A stretch of DNA of 64,000 nt from Cytophagales bacterium (GTDB lineage Bacteria; Bacteroidota; Bacteroidia; Cytophagales; 172606-1), in NCBI GenBank assembly GCA_030448185.1, contig JAUJNL010000007.1, positions 1 to 64,000 of the forward strand, written 5' to 3'. Positions 1 to 9,904 of the stretch are shown here, piece after piece. The notes under the pieces were generated by a model. That model was not told the origin of the DNA. It searched no databases and worked only from the letters and a program-made list of their open reading frames with translations. The position numbers and the translations under genes are program-made. How positions within the stretch are numbered: position 1 is the first letter of the stretch; each line of letters begins with the position of its first letter.

Positions 1-58
1 GATACTCTAAAAGTAATCGCTTAACTCCTGTCTATAAATGCCGCCAAATACAAGTAGC

Positions 59-739
59 CTACTGAGCAGCTGCAATAGCGGCAATACTTACCTCCTTACA
101 GTTTGCTTCCAGCAGTATTTTTACGCAGGCTTCTACGGTAGACCCCGTAGTAATTACATCATCTACCAGTAGAATTCGTTTACCGGCCACTTTTTCGGGC
201 AACGCCACTTCAAAAATCTTCTCCACATTTTTCCACCGGTCAAACCGCTTCTTTTTAGTCTGAGTTGAACTGGCAACGTTTCTACGTAATACCGAAGGAT
301 GCCATTCAACCTGAAGACCTTGCGATAACCCCTGGGCAAATGTATCACTCTGGTTATACCCGCGTTTCCGGAGCCTTGATTGATGAAGCGGCACGGGCAG
401 AATTAGATCAAAAGCTTTATCTAGATTATACTCCTGCAATTCCTTGGCATACCACTGCCCCATCAAATTCCCAATTTCGGGCTTATTGTGATACTTTAGC
501 TGATGCAATAGGTGCTGCACTTTCCCCTCTTTGGTAAACTTAAGGTAAGCCCAGGCATACTGTACAGCAACCTTGCCGGCGAAGCGACGCGCAAGCGGAC
601 TATCAGCTAGCTTATGGTAGTTGGCAAGCGGAAGATGATAATGGCAGTGCCAACAAATAAGCCTCTCCCCTCTTTCCAGGCTTTCTTCGCACATCTGGCA
701 GTAGTTAGGAAAAAGCAAGTCCAAAAAATCTTTCCACAT
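59..739 (-). CDS. comF: ComF family phosphoribosyltransferase-like protein
   Basis: The 226-residue product has the ComF layout. An N-terminal zinc-finger-like pair of CxxC motifs (C14/C17 and C29/C32) is followed by a phosphoribosyltransferase fold ending in the PRPP-binding loop VDDVITTG at about residues 192-199. In transformable bacteria ComF supports DNA uptake; in others its role is unclear and it may act on nucleotides. The length is normal for the family. The gene is read toward the left edge and is divergent from the carboxymuconolactone decarboxylase-like gene, leaving a spacer of about 100 bp that should carry both promoters. Family assignment is secure. A competence function here is inference. 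Confidence 0.9.
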   Translation of the reverse strand: MWKDFLDLLFPNYCQMCEESLERGERLICWHCHYHLPLANYHKLADSPLARRFAGKVAVQYAWAYLKFTKEGKVQHLLHQLKYHNKPEIGNLMGQWYAKELQEYNLDKAFDLILPVPLHQSRLRKRGYNQSDTFAQGLSQGLQVEWHPSVLRRNVASSTQTKKKRFDRWKNVEKIFEVALPEKVAGKRILLVDDVITTGSTVEACVKILLEANCKEVSIAAIAAAQ

Positions 740-835
740 GGGATAAAATGCATAAAAATTGACAGTACAAATTACCCAACAACCGTAATAATTATATTTT
801 CGTAGCTTAGCGTGGTCTTACTACGTCAGGAAAAT

Positions 836-1189
836 ATGGATTTAGTAGAAAATTTCAATGATTACCGCAGCCGCATGAATGAGAAAATCATGGCGGCTGA
901 TAATATTGTCCTAAAGCGTTTGTTCAATCTGGATACAAATTGTTATGCCCCCGGCAGTATAGATGTAACTACGAAAGAAATGATCGGGCTGGCCTGTTCG
1001 ATGGTGCTCAGATGCGATGATTGCGTAAAGTACCATTTGGGTAAGTGTAAGGAGGCAGGTGTGGGCAATGAACAGATTTTCGAAGTGTTTGCCATTGCCA
1101 ACATCATTGGCGGCACGATTGTAATACCGCATTTGCGCCGGGCCGTGGAATACTGGGAAGCACTGAATGAAACCAAAAGTGTAAGTTAA
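836..1189 (+). CDS. carboxymuconolactone decarboxylase (AhpD-like) family protein
   Basis: This 117-residue protein carries the AhpD-like redox motif RCDDCVKYH, with C60xxC63 and a histidine four residues later (H67). That motif marks peroxidase-type members of the family rather than true lactone decarboxylases. I place the start at the ATG at 836, preceded by an AGG-containing ribosome binding site at 828-830, rather than at an in-frame GTG at 812. The stop codon overlaps the start of the next gene (TAATG at 1187-1191), so the two are translationally coupled. The likely role is a small thiol-disulfide or peroxide-handling enzyme; the substrate is unknown. Confidence 0.88.
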   Translation: MDLVENFNDYRSRMNEKIMAADNIVLKRLFNLDTNCYAPGSIDVTTKEMIGLACSMVLRCDDCVKYHLGKCKEAGVGNEQIFEVFAIANIIGGTIVIPHLRRAVEYWEALNETKSVS

Positions 1190-1530
1190 TGGATACGGTT
1201 GAGTTAGAAGAGCACTGGGAAAGGCTGTTAGACCAGCTTCAAAAGTTCCTTGGTAAACGGCCAGCTGACTTGAATGCCGTTTTATATCTAATTGGTGTAC
1301 AGGAATTAGGTCAGGGCGTAAAGCACTTCACCAAGGAACAAAAGCAAGACTTAATGCATATTGGCATCTGTAAAGTACTGAGTTTATCCGGCTATTACCA
1401 GTTGGACAAGATTGATGGAGACGGCTGGCCCCACTGGAAGCTGGTAAAAAAACTTCCTTACGTTGATCTGCTTTCGCAGGAGACCTTGCTGAAAGAGCAC
1501 GTAGTACTATACTTCAAGGATATTCTTTAG
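1189..1530 (+). CDS. conserved hypothetical protein, 113 aa
   Basis: I do not recognise a named domain. The product is acidic, mostly helical in composition, with no signal peptide or membrane segment, so it is probably cytoplasmic. Its ATG overlaps the stop codon of the AhpD-like gene, and its own stop is 5 bp before the HldA-type kinase, so the three genes form a tight operon. Residues such as LNAVLYLIGVQELGQG near the middle look like a folded core. The tight coupling is good evidence that it is a real gene. Its function is unknown. Confidence 0.8.
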   Translation: MDTVELEEHWERLLDQLQKFLGKRPADLNAVLYLIGVQELGQGVKHFTKEQKQDLMHIGICKVLSLSGYYQLDKIDGDGWPHWKLVKKLPYVDLLSQETLLKEHVVLYFKDIL

Positions 1531-1535
1531 CCGTT

Positions 1536-2561
1536 ATGAACGCTATGACCTACTCATCGCTGGAAGACATTTTTGAACGTTTCGACCTGTTGAATGTATT
1601 GATTGTGGGCGACGTAATGGTAGACGCCTATTCATGGGGCAAGGTAGAACGCATTTCACCAGAGGCTCCAGTACCAATTGTACATGTGCAGCGTACTGAA
1701 AAACGTCTGGGAGGCGCAGCCAACGTTGGCTTGAATATCAAAGCGCTTGGCGCCCAACCAATATTATGTGCCGCTATTGGCAATGATATGGAAGCGCAAG
1801 AGTTTTTACGCTTACTGCAGGAAAATGATATGTCCGCCGATGGCATATTATGTTGCAGCAGCCGGCCTACGACTGTAAAGCACCGGATTCTGTCAGGATC
1901 GCAGCAAATGCTACGGGTAGACTCCGAAGTGGATCACCTGATGACTGAAGAAGAAAAACAGAACTTCCTGCAAAAAATTGAAAGACTGCTCCCTGCTTGT
2001 GATGTGGTTATTTTTGAGGATTATGACAAAGGGGTATTGGACGAAAACACCATTAATGCCATTATCCGGCTGGCCCAAAAGCACCAGATCTCTACTGTTG
2101 TAGACCCTAAAAAACGCAATTTTCTCCACTACCGGCGGGCTACTTTGTTCAAGCCCAATCTGAAAGAGCTAAAAGAAGGATTAAAAATTGATTTTGATCC
2201 CCGGCAAATCACCGAACTGGAGAAAGCAGTACATACACTGAAAGAAAAACTGGAGTTAGATGCAGTACTGGTAACCCTATCGGAACGGGGCGTTTTTATA
2301 GATTCTGGTGAGGAGAAACATTTATTACCGGCACATATACGACAGATTTCGGATGTTTCCGGAGCTGGTGATACGGTAGTTAGTATTGCAGCCTTATGTC
2401 TGGCTTTGCAATTACCGCCTGTACTACTAGCCGGGTTGGCAAACCTGGGTGGCGGGCTAGTGTGTGAATATGCTGGCGTGGTGCCTGTGAATAAAGAAGA
2501 TTTATTGCGGGAAGCAAAAGAAAACCATTTTTCTGAACTGTATCTTCAGCAAAAGGTATGA
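1536..2561 (+). CDS. hldA: PfkB-family kinase, D-glycero-beta-D-manno-heptose 7-phosphate kinase type (HldA/RfaE N-terminal domain)
   Basis: The 341-residue protein is a ribokinase/PfkB-family sugar kinase. The N-terminal GDVMVDAYSWGKVERISPEA and LGGAANVGLN segments are typical of the RfaE/HldE kinase domain, and the anion-hole signature SGAGDT lies at about residues 275-280 with catalytic base D279. In lipopolysaccharide biosynthesis this enzyme phosphorylates heptose-7-phosphate at C1 before nucleotide activation. No adenylyltransferase domain is fused here, so that step would need a separate gene. It is the last gene of a three-gene operon with 5 bp spacing. A different sugar substrate cannot be excluded from sequence alone. 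Confidence 0.85.
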   Translation: MNAMTYSSLEDIFERFDLLNVLIVGDVMVDAYSWGKVERISPEAPVPIVHVQRTEKRLGGAANVGLNIKALGAQPILCAAIGNDMEAQEFLRLLQENDMSADGILCCSSRPTTVKHRILSGSQQMLRVDSEVDHLMTEEEKQNFLQKIERLLPACDVVIFEDYDKGVLDENTINAIIRLAQKHQISTVVDPKKRNFLHYRRATLFKPNLKELKEGLKIDFDPRQITELEKAVHTLKEKLELDAVLVTLSERGVFIDSGEEKHLLPAHIRQISDVSGAGDTVVSIAALCLALQLPPVLLAGLANLGGGLVCEYAGVVPVNKEDLLREAKENHFSELYLQQKV

Positions 2562-2588
2562 AGAAGGATTTCGGATAGCGGATTTCAA

Positions 2589-2740
2589 AAGTAAGAGGTA
2601 GGAGGTAAGAATGAATAAAAAACAGAGACTGAATTTTTTGCAAATCTGTCCCTGATATAAAAAGCCAGGTAAGACTAATGATCTTTCCTGAAAGTTTGTG
2701 AAAATATATTTCTTACTTCATACCTCCTAATTCTTACTTC
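2589..2740. repeat. spacer inverted repeat built from GTAAGA/GGAGGTA words
   Basis: The spacer holds AAGTAAGAGGTAGGAGGTAA near 2589-2608 and an imperfect reverse complement (TTACTTC, TACCTCCTAA, TTCTTACTTC) at 2710-2740. It sits between the convergent hldA-type and hypothetical genes and could act as a bidirectional terminator, though no clean U-tract hairpin is evident. Confidence 0.45.
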
Positions 2741-2743
2741 CCG

Positions 2744-3061
2744 CTAGAATAATTTGTCCATCAGGCCTTTGGCACCTTCCTTGAGGTCATCCAGCTTTTC
2801 TTTAGCGTCTTCCTTCAGGTCTTCAAACTTATCCTGGGCTTTATCTTTCAGGTTGTTTGCCTGCTCTTTCAACACGTGATTAAAGTCAAATTCCTGGCCT
2901 TCAATTAATCCGGTAAGTTGAGAACCGACCGAAACAGGCAGTTTACCCTTGATGAACTCTAGACTGGCGATAAAAGCCAGCCGTGCCTGGTCTTGTGAAA
3001 TACCGGTTTTGTTAGAAATTTCCTGGATAACGTGGTCAGTTTTTGCGTATTCTGCTTTCAT
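2744..3061 (-). CDS. hypothetical protein with lysine/acid-rich amphipathic C-terminus
   Basis: I place the start at the internal ATG (MKAEYAKTDHVIQ), giving 105 residues; an upstream extension reads like non-coding spacer. The first 65 residues resemble a small helical domain that ends in a conserved-looking SVGSQLTGLIEG segment. The last 40 residues are repeats of the type DKxEDLKEDAKEKLDDLKEG, probably a long charged helix as in stress-associated CsbD/LEA-like proteins. There is no signal peptide. The function is unknown. It converges with the HldA-type kinase gene and lies in the same direction as hemE upstream. Confidence 0.65.
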   Translation of the reverse strand: MKAEYAKTDHVIQEISNKTGISQDQARLAFIASLEFIKGKLPVSVGSQLTGLIEGQEFDFNHVLKEQANNLKDKAQDKFEDLKEDAKEKLDDLKEGAKGLMDKLF

Positions 3062-3126
3062 GGATACTGAGAGTTTGGGTTTACCTCTATCTAACGGAAA
3101 AACCACCTGACAGATACCTATAAAAT

Positions 3127-3244
3127 GATAAATGTTACGTATTGAATGTTAAATGCCTCATACCCTACCTTCAAACCGGCTGGGGAGAATCTGCCGATTG
3201 GGCAGTATGTATAATCAGTATTTACCATTCAAAATTCAGCATTC
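3127..3244. repeat. spacer inverted repeat with AATGTTAAATG-type words
   Basis: GATAAATGTTACGTATTGAA at 3127-3146 and the following words are matched in reverse complement by AGTATTTACCATTCAAAATT and following bases at 3218-3244. The repeat lies directly downstream of hemE and is of the same general type as several other spacer repeats in this window. Confidence 0.4.
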
Positions 3245-3246
3245 TC

Positions 3247-4281
3247 TCAAGGGATAAACCGAAATTCCTTTACGGCGTCAATAAAACACCTGACCTTATC
3301 CGGCTCAATATCCGGGTACAAGCCGTGGCCGAGGTTTGCGATATGCCGGTGTGGGCCGAAGGCTTGCAGCATTTTACCAGTTTCCCGCCGGATTCCTTCG
3401 TAGGAGGCATACAATACACAGGGGTCTAGATTGCCCTGTAGCGTTTTACCATTGCCGATAATCTTCCTTGACTCAATGGGGTCCATGGTCCAGTCGAGGC
3501 CAATCGTTTCACAGTTTAATTGAGCCAATTCCTGCCGGGCAAACCAGGCATCTTTGGCAAAAACAGTTTTTGGTACTTCAGGAATGGCATCACAGATCTG
3601 GCTTATATAGGGCAGCGCAAAAGACCGGTACTGTTCGGGAGAAAGAATACCCGCCCACGAATCGAACAACTGCACCAGATCGGCGCCGGCAGTAATCTGT
3701 CCTTTTAAATATTGAATGGTACTGTCCGTAATTTTTTGCAGTAACTGGTGCGACAGAACTGGTTCGGTGTAAAGCATCCGCTTGGCTTTGGAGAAAGTTT
3801 TGGAGCCGCTCCCCTCAACCATATAGGCAAAAATAGTCCAGGGAGCCCCGGCAAAGCCAATTAAAGGCATCCGGCCGTTGAGTGCTCGCTTCACTATCTT
3901 GATGGCCTCCAATACGTAGCCTAAATCCGCCTGAGCATCGGCTATCCGAAGCTTATTTACATCAGCCAGGGACTTAACGGTTTCCGGAAAATAGGGGCCC
4001 CGTTTCTCAATCATTTCATAAGGCAGCCCCATCGCTTCGGGAATCACCAGTATGTCCGAAAAAATAATGGCCGCATCCACCCCAAGAATATCTACGGGTT
4101 GTAGGGTTACTTCGGCAGCCAGTTCCGGGGTGGTAGCCAGTTCAATAAAATCTTTTACTTTATCCCGCACGGCCCGGTATTCAGGCAATATCCGGCCGGC
4201 CTGTCGCATAAGCCAAACCGGAGTTCTTTCCGTTTTTTCCCCTCGTGCCGTCCGGAGAATCAAATCATTTTGCAGTGTCAT
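3247..4281 (-). CDS. hemE: uroporphyrinogen decarboxylase
   Basis: HemE decarboxylates the four acetate side chains of uroporphyrinogen III to give coproporphyrinogen III in haem biosynthesis. The sequence contains both family signatures: [15 protein letters not shown] near the N-terminus, with the substrate-binding arginine, and [16 protein letters not shown] in the middle. I choose the ATG at 4281 ([10 protein letters not shown]), giving 344 residues, the usual length. The hemC gene is far away at 57-58 kb, so haem genes are dispersed here. No frame breaks are seen. The identification is secure. Confidence 0.96.
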   Translation of the reverse strand: MTLQNDLILRTARGEKTERTPVWLMRQAGRILPEYRAVRDKVKDFIELATTPELAAEVTLQPVDILGVDAAIIFSDILVIPEAMGLPYEMIEKRGPYFPETVKSLADVNKLRIADAQADLGYVLEAIKIVKRALNGRMPLIGFAGAPWTIFAYMVEGSGSKTFSKAKRMLYTEPVLSHQLLQKITDSTIQYLKGQITAGADLVQLFDSWAGILSPEQYRSFALPYISQICDAIPEVPKTVFAKDAWFARQELAQLNCETIGLDWTMDPIESRKIIGNGKTLQGNLDPCVLYASYEGIRRETGKMLQAFGPHRHIANLGHGLYPDIEPDKVRCFIDAVKEFRFIP

Positions 4282-4382
4282 CCCGTAAAGGTAAAGCGGA
4301 CAGGCAAGATGCACAAAGTCCTGAATTTAGCTTTCATAATAATAAACTAATTTTAACCCGAATTTATAAACCTTAAACCTTA

Positions 4383-4616
4383 ATGAATCCAATGGCAACG
4401 ACCCGATTAACTGTAAACAACAATGGCTCTCTGAAAGTAGAGGGAGATTTTGAAATTGTGGATGCCCAAGGCAATGTATACGGCCTGCAAGGTCGCACTT
4501 TAGTATCAGTATGCCGTTGTGGTCAGTCAAAAAATAAGCCTTTCTGCGATGGATCACACAAAGGACATTTTGAGCATAACGCCGTGGCTTTTGACCTGCC
4601 ACCGAAGAAGGTATAA
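4383..4616 (+). CDS. CDGSH iron-sulfur domain protein
   Basis: This 77-residue protein carries the complete 2Fe-2S ligand set of the CDGSH/mitoNEET family: C44, C46, C55 and H59 in CRCGQSKNKPFCDGSH. The single histidine ligand makes the cluster labile and pH sensitive in characterised homologues, which act in redox sensing or cluster transfer. No signal peptide or membrane anchor is seen, so it is probably cytosolic. It may start at 4383 or at the in-frame ATG at 4392. It is divergent from hemE and convergent with the PurF-like gene, sharing a very long palindromic terminator with the latter. Confidence 0.9.
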   Translation: MNPMATTRLTVNNNGSLKVEGDFEIVDAQGNVYGLQGRTLVSVCRCGQSKNKPFCDGSHKGHFEHNAVAFDLPPKKV

Positions 4617-4679
4617 AATCCGGATAAAGTAAAATAGCTCCGTCCAGACGGAGCTATTTTACTTTATCCGGATTTTATA
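4612..4679. terminator. bidirectional terminator, perfect 33-bp-arm palindrome
   Basis: Two perfectly complementary 33-nt arms (4612-4644 and 4647-4679) are separated by only 2 nt. The outer arms are AT-rich (TATAAAATCC...GGATTTTATA), giving U-tracts in either direction. It lies between the convergent CDGSH and PurF-like genes and overlaps the CDGSH stop codon. Arms this long and perfect exceed a normal intrinsic terminator. Confidence 0.9.
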
Positions 4680-4682
4680 ATT

Positions 4683-6572
4683 TTAATACGCCCTAACGGA
4701 AACGCCAGACATAAAATTGACAAAGGCTTTGTTCACTACTTTATTCCCGCCGGGAGTAGGATAGTTACCAGTAAAGTACCAGTCGCCAGTGTGATTGGGA
4801 CAGGCCTGATGCAGGTTGTCAACCGTCTGGAAGATTACTTCTACCTGGGCGTTAATATCAGCGGGCCGGATAATTTCGGCTACTTTCCGGGAAACTTCCT
4901 CGTAAGTGAAAGAATCGTATACCGCTTTTACAAAATTTTGCTCGTGAGCCCGGTCATTCCAGATGCCACTCTTGCATTCTTCCAACACATTATACAGCAG
5001 ATCTGATTGTCCGTGTTCCTTTAGCAAGGCCAGTGCTGCCCGGAAAGTTACAAATTCCTTTACTTTAGACATATCAATGCCGTAGCAGTCAGGGTAACGG
5101 ATCTGTGGGGCAGAAGATACAAGTACTATTTTCTTAGGACCCAGGCGGTCCAGAATTCTAAGAATACTTTTCTCCAGCGTAGTTCCCCGGACAATCGAGT
5201 CATCTACCAGCACCAAGGTATCTATACCGGGGCGTACCACCCCGTAAGTAGTATCGTACCCTTGTGAGACGAGCACATCGCGGTGGTCGTCGTCGGTAAT
5301 AAAGGTGCGAATCTTGGCATCTTTGATCACCAGCTTTTCCACGCGAGGCCGCAGGGTAAGTAATTTTTTCAGGTCCTCCCCTCTTACGCCCAATTCAATA
5401 GCCTGCTGGCGCTGATCAGCTAGATACTCCTCTAAGCCTAGCAGCAAGCCCAGGAAAGAAGTTTCGGCCGTATTGGGTACGTAGGAGAATACTGCATTTT
5501 CCAGATCATTTCCGATGGACTTGAGTACTTGTGGTACCAGCAACCGACCCAATTCTTTCCGTTCATTATAGATAGCCGGGTCCGTGCCGCGGGAAAAGTA
5601 GATCCGCTCAAAAGAGCATGATTTTTTCTCAATAGGTGCAATGAACTGGTGCTCCGCAAAATCCCCATCTTTGTTGATTACCAGAGCATGGCCAGGCGTA
5701 ATTTCTTTAATATCGTCGTATTCAGGGCCAAACGCAGCTTTGATTGCCGGCCGTTCGGAGGCAACCACCACCACTTCATCATTGGCATAATAGTACGCTG
5801 GCCGGATACCAGCTGGATCACGGGCAACAAAAGCACCTCCGTGCCCAATAATCCCTGCCATAGTATAGCCCCCGTCAAAATCACGGCAGGAACGGCGCAG
5901 CATTCGGGGAATGTCCATGCGGCTTTCAATTACCTGAGACATTTCCGCATTGGTATACTGGTCTTTATACAAGTCAAACAACCGCTGGTTTTCTTCGTCG
6001 AGGAAGTGGCCGATTTTTTCCATTACGGTTACCGTGTCCACTTTTTCCTTAGGGTGCTGACCCAGGGAAAGGAGTTTATTAAACAGCTCATCTACATTGG
6101 TCATATTAAAGTTACCGGCTACAACTAGGTTGCGGCTGCGCCAGTTGTTTTGCCGGAGAAACGGATGACAATTTTCGATGCTGTTAAGGCCATGTGTACC
6201 ATAGCGCAGGTGACCAAGCAAAACTTCTCCCGTAAAAGCCACATTTTCTTTCTGCCAATCAGCATCCAGCAATTTATCCTTATGGCCTTTTACCGACTTC
6301 TTGTATTTTTTATGAATTTTCTGGAAGATCTTGGCAATCGGAGGAGCGTCAATGGAACGGTAGCGGCTAATATACCGGCTGCCGGGAGGAACATTCAATT
6401 TGATTACGGCCACACCTGCCCCATCCTGCCCGCGGTTACTCTGTTTCTCCATCATCATATACAGCTTATTTATGCCGTAGAGTGGAGTACCGTATTTATC
6501 AATGTAGTACTGGTAGGGCTTTCGCAGACGAATTAGTGCGATACCGCATTCGTGTTTGATCTGTTCGCTCAT
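4683..6572 (-). CDS. purF: amidophosphoribosyltransferase (PurF-like), extended Bacteroidota form
   Basis: PurF makes phosphoribosylamine from PRPP and glutamine, the first step of purine synthesis. The candidate Ntn nucleophile is C9 in HECGIALI, so an eight-residue propeptide would have to be removed. SNRGQDGAG near residue 46 is the next glutaminase signature, and the PRPP loop VLVDDSIVRGTT lies near residues 455-467. At 629 residues the protein is well over 100 longer than textbook PurF; the extra length is spread through the glutaminase half and the C-terminus. Bacteroidota carry such long homologues. Whether it is the main PurF or a divergent paralogue cannot be told from this window. 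Confidence 0.82.
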   Translation of the reverse strand: MSEQIKHECGIALIRLRKPYQYYIDKYGTPLYGINKLYMMMEKQSNRGQDGAGVAVIKLNVPPGSRYISRYRSIDAPPIAKIFQKIHKKYKKSVKGHKDKLLDADWQKENVAFTGEVLLGHLRYGTHGLNSIENCHPFLRQNNWRSRNLVVAGNFNMTNVDELFNKLLSLGQHPKEKVDTVTVMEKIGHFLDEENQRLFDLYKDQYTNAEMSQVIESRMDIPRMLRRSCRDFDGGYTMAGIIGHGGAFVARDPAGIRPAYYYANDEVVVVASERPAIKAAFGPEYDDIKEITPGHALVINKDGDFAEHQFIAPIEKKSCSFERIYFSRGTDPAIYNERKELGRLLVPQVLKSIGNDLENAVFSYVPNTAETSFLGLLLGLEEYLADQRQQAIELGVRGEDLKKLLTLRPRVEKLVIKDAKIRTFITDDDHRDVLVSQGYDTTYGVVRPGIDTLVLVDDSIVRGTTLEKSILRILDRLGPKKIVLVSSAPQIRYPDCYGIDMSKVKEFVTFRAALALLKEHGQSDLLYNVLEECKSGIWNDRAHEQNFVKAVYDSFTYEEVSRKVAEIIRPADINAQVEVIFQTVDNLHQACPNHTGDWYFTGNYPTPGGNKVVNKAFVNFMSGVSVRAY

Positions 6573-6704
6573 AAGGGCCGAGCTAAAAAGTAGGTTTGAT
6601 TGTAAAAGACTATTACCAGAATTTTAACCGAAAGTTAACCCTTTTTGGGTACTGTAAAAACAACCACTTGCAGAACGTACTATCCGAAGCAATTACTGCT
6701 GTTC

Positions 6705-8198
6705 TTAAATCAGAGTATACTGGATAAATTGTATAATCCAATCTGCCTTGAAAAAGAAAACAACCAGTAAAACAGTCATTAGTGCAATAAGGCTTCCCTC
6801 ATAGATACCTAAACGGATGGTATTAAGTTCATCTCCGGAGCGAAAAAAAAGCAGAAAAGGAATTTTTAAATAGTAAAACAGTGATACGGCTACATTGAGC
6901 AAACCGACTCCAAATACCACTAACAACCAGCTTTGGTGATTAGTCTGATACGTTTCCCAAAGCGCCGAAAAAACGAACAGCTTCGCCGTGAATCCAACAG
7001 TTGGTGGTAAACCTGCCAATGCAAGCATTACAACGGTAAAGGCCACCCCGAAGAGAGGCAAGCGTTGGCCTATACCCTGGTAATCAGATAGCATTTGTGA
7101 ATGAGTTTGGGTTTCGGCTACCCCTACCAGCAGGAAAGCCGCAAAGTTCATGAATACATATGCAGACACGTAAAACAGTAAGCTTTGCGTGCCTGTCAGA
7201 CTGGTAGCGGCTACACCAATCAGCAGAAAACCTGCGTGGGCAATGGACGAATAAGCCAGTAACCGCCTCACGTTGCGTTGCCACAAAGCCGAAAAATTAC
7301 CAATGGTCAGGGTGAGCAGGATGATCAGACAAAGTCCTTGCACAAAAAGAGCAACTATTTCGGGCTTTAGTGAGGTAACCGGAGATACCAACCTTAATAA
7401 TACGGCAAGTCCGGCGGCTTTGGGTGCCACCGAGAAAAAGGCAACGGCAGGCAGCGGGGCCGCTTCATAGGCATCGGGAGTCCAGACGTGAAAAGGCGCC
7501 GCTCCGATTTTAAATAGAAAACCGGCAACGGTTAAAAACAGGGTCAGCAGCAAGGGAAAAGCCGGAATCTGAGCTAAGGCCTGGTAAAAGTCCGGCTCCG
7601 TTATATTTAGGGACCCCGTGAACCCATAGAGCCACGACATACCATACAGCATCACGCCGGAGCTCATCGCCCCGAAAAGCAGATACTTCAACCCTCCCTC
7701 AGAGGCTTTACGATCCGTAAGTAGGGCGGTCAGAATGTAGGAAGAGATTGAAACCAGTTCAACCGCCAGGTAAATACTGAGCAGATTTACACTCATCGCC
7801 ATCAGATGCAGTCCCAGAATGGCCGCTACCAGCAAGGTAAAAAATTCTCCCGGCAACCGCTTTTCAATGAGCTTATTGCCCGTTTGGGAAATCAGAATGG
7901 TTAACAGGCCAGCCAGCAGAAAAATGTATTTGAAGCTAATGGCTATGCCATCCAGCCGGAGCAAGCCCAGAAAAAACGCAGTAGACGTAGTTGCTATAAG
8001 CCCTTGCCGCCCAAAAACCGTAGAAGCAACCACAATCAACCCAGCAAAACCGACCCAGGGAATTATTTTACCAGCCGTCCGTTTAAAAATCAAATCCAGC
8101 AGGACGAGCAGCACCAAAAGGCCCACTAGCAGGATTTCGGTCCAGAAAGCGGGAAAGCTTTGCAGTAAATCCGATAAAACTTGCCGGAGAGGATTCAA
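6705..8198 (-). CDS. nuoN: NADH-quinone oxidoreductase subunit N
   Basis: NuoN is an antiporter-like proton-pumping membrane subunit of respiratory complex I. The 497-residue protein is almost entirely hydrophobic helices and holds the conserved core lysine/glutamate segments, for example LLSIYLAVELVSISSYIL with the TM5-type glutamate and YSSIAHAGFLLIGVAA. The length matches the family. The gene follows nuoM on the same strand with a spacer of about 120 bp. Unlike nuoM it is uninterrupted. No other nuo genes precede nuoM in this window. Confidence 0.94.
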   Translation of the reverse strand: MNPLRQVLSDLLQSFPAFWTEILLVGLLVLLVLLDLIFKRTAGKIIPWVGFAGLIVVASTVFGRQGLIATTSTAFFLGLLRLDGIAISFKYIFLLAGLLTILISQTGNKLIEKRLPGEFFTLLVAAILGLHLMAMSVNLLSIYLAVELVSISSYILTALLTDRKASEGGLKYLLFGAMSSGVMLYGMSWLYGFTGSLNITEPDFYQALAQIPAFPLLLTLFLTVAGFLFKIGAAPFHVWTPDAYEAAPLPAVAFFSVAPKAAGLAVLLRLVSPVTSLKPEIVALFVQGLCLIILLTLTIGNFSALWQRNVRRLLAYSSIAHAGFLLIGVAATSLTGTQSLLFYVSAYVFMNFAAFLLVGVAETQTHSQMLSDYQGIGQRLPLFGVAFTVVMLALAGLPPTVGFTAKLFVFSALWETYQTNHQSWLLVVFGVGLLNVAVSLFYYLKIPFLLFFRSGDELNTIRLGIYEGSLIALMTVLLVVFFFKADWIIQFIQYTLI

Positions 8199-8321
8199 GA
8201 ATGGGTAGGTTTACTATTGGAAAATGGCATGACGAGTATTTACTTGTTCAGGGCAACACTTTTAAATTCCAGCTTCTCATTTGCTAATCTCATTGAGCAT
8301 GCAACAGTTACTCTTTAGCCT

Positions 8322-9904
8322 TTATCTGGTTATCCAGTTAACGAAGTGATTCATCGTATTTTCCACTTTCCCAAACAATAAGCCAGGAAACAAGCCAAAC
8401 ACCAGCGACAAAAGAGCCAGCGAAGTTAGTAAGACTTTCTCGCGGACATTTAAATCAATTATACGAGGCTTCCAAGCATCACCTCCTTTGGTCCAGACGG
8501 GTCCGAAAAACATCCGCTGCAACGTCCACAGAAAATAGGCTGCCCCTAGGATGAGCCCCAATGCACCGCCAAAAGCTACCCAACCGGGAAATTTTTCGGT
8601 ACCGAAGGCGCCCAGCAGGGTGAAAAACTCTCCGATAAAACCTGAAAAGCCCGGCAGACCCAAAGAAGCAAAAAAGCCAACGGTGACTGCAGCCGTATAC
8701 ATGGGCATCGGACTCGCCAATCCCCGGTAGTAATGAATGGTTTTATCACGAGTGCGGTCATAGAGCACGCCTACAATCAGGAACAATAAGGCCGAAAGAA
8801 TACCGTGACTAAACAACTGATATACAGCCCCGCTAGCCCCTTCTACCGTCAGCGAGGCGAGGCCCAGCAAGACATAGCCCATGTGCGAAACTGAAGAATA
8901 GGCCACCATTTTCTTTAAATCTGCCGCGGCTAGTGCATTCATGGCTCCGTACAAAATAGCCAGCACACCCAAACCACCCACTAAAAATTTTTATTCTTCG
9001 GCTGCCTCCGAAACACCGGGTATGCAATCCTGAATAGTCCGTAAGCCCCGATTTTAAGCAGTATACCAGCCAATACGACTGAAATAGGCGTAGGCGCTCT
9101 ACGTGGGCGTCGGGTAACCAGGTATGTACAGGCACGTCGGCAGTTTAATGGCAAAACCAATAAAAAGCAGCAGAAAAGCCAGATGCCTGATTGGCAGACC
9201 CAGCACCAAAGCGCCGGAAGCCGGATGCAGTAAAGAGCCAGGAATATAATTTCCGGGTTGCGTCATAGCCAGGATACTGAACGTATGCACACCGTCTGCC
9301 TCTGCCACCGATAAGTACAAACCAATCATTACGATCAGGATGCAGACCGAACCAATCAGGGTATAGATAAAGAATTTAATCGCAGCATACTCCCGGCGTT
9401 CTCCGCCCCAAATCCCGATCAGGAAGTACATAGGCAGCAGCATAAACTCAAAAACAGGAAAAACAGGAAGAAATCCAGGGCCACGAAGCAACCCATAATA
9501 CTGGCCGTCAGCAATAAATAAAGCAATACGTATCCTTTTACCTTTTGCCCTATGGTCCAGGAAGAGACAGCTCCGGCAAACAGCACCAGCGCCGACAAAA
9601 GTACCAGCGAAATGCTCAGGCCATCAACCCCGACGAAGTAATCAATTGAAAGCCGCCAATAGTTCCCAGCGACAAATTAATCCAGCTAATCCGCTCCACA
9701 AATTCAAATCCATCAACCTGCGTAATCCTATTAAGCCGGCCACTGAACTGCCCGTAGAGCAAAACGGATAGTAACAACTGAAGGCCTGAGACCACGATAT
9801 TGGCGAACTTGAATAAACGAACTTTATCAGCTGGAACAAAAAAAAGAATAACTAAAGCAACAAGCGGAAGAAATACCAATAAGGGAGAGGAAATGTGAGT
9901 TCAT
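8322..9904 (-). pseudogene. nuoM: NADH-quinone oxidoreductase subunit M, broken by several indels
   Basis: The pieces read in order as one NuoM of normal length. They include FLPLVALVILFFVPADKV near the start, FEFMLLPMYFLIGIWGG, HTWLPDAHVE and DLKKMVAYSSVSHMGYVLLG. I traced two breaks. Restoring one G after GTAGAG near 9100 gives VEAPTPISVVLAGILLK, and restoring one C in GTGTTTCGG near 9020 gives FPEAAE. A TAA at about 8990 then sits where tyrosine is expected. Further shifts lie near 9490-9616 and near the N-terminus. I take the ATG at 9904 (MNSH) as the likely start. The pattern of lost bases in short homopolymers points to sequence error more than true decay. Confidence 0.85.
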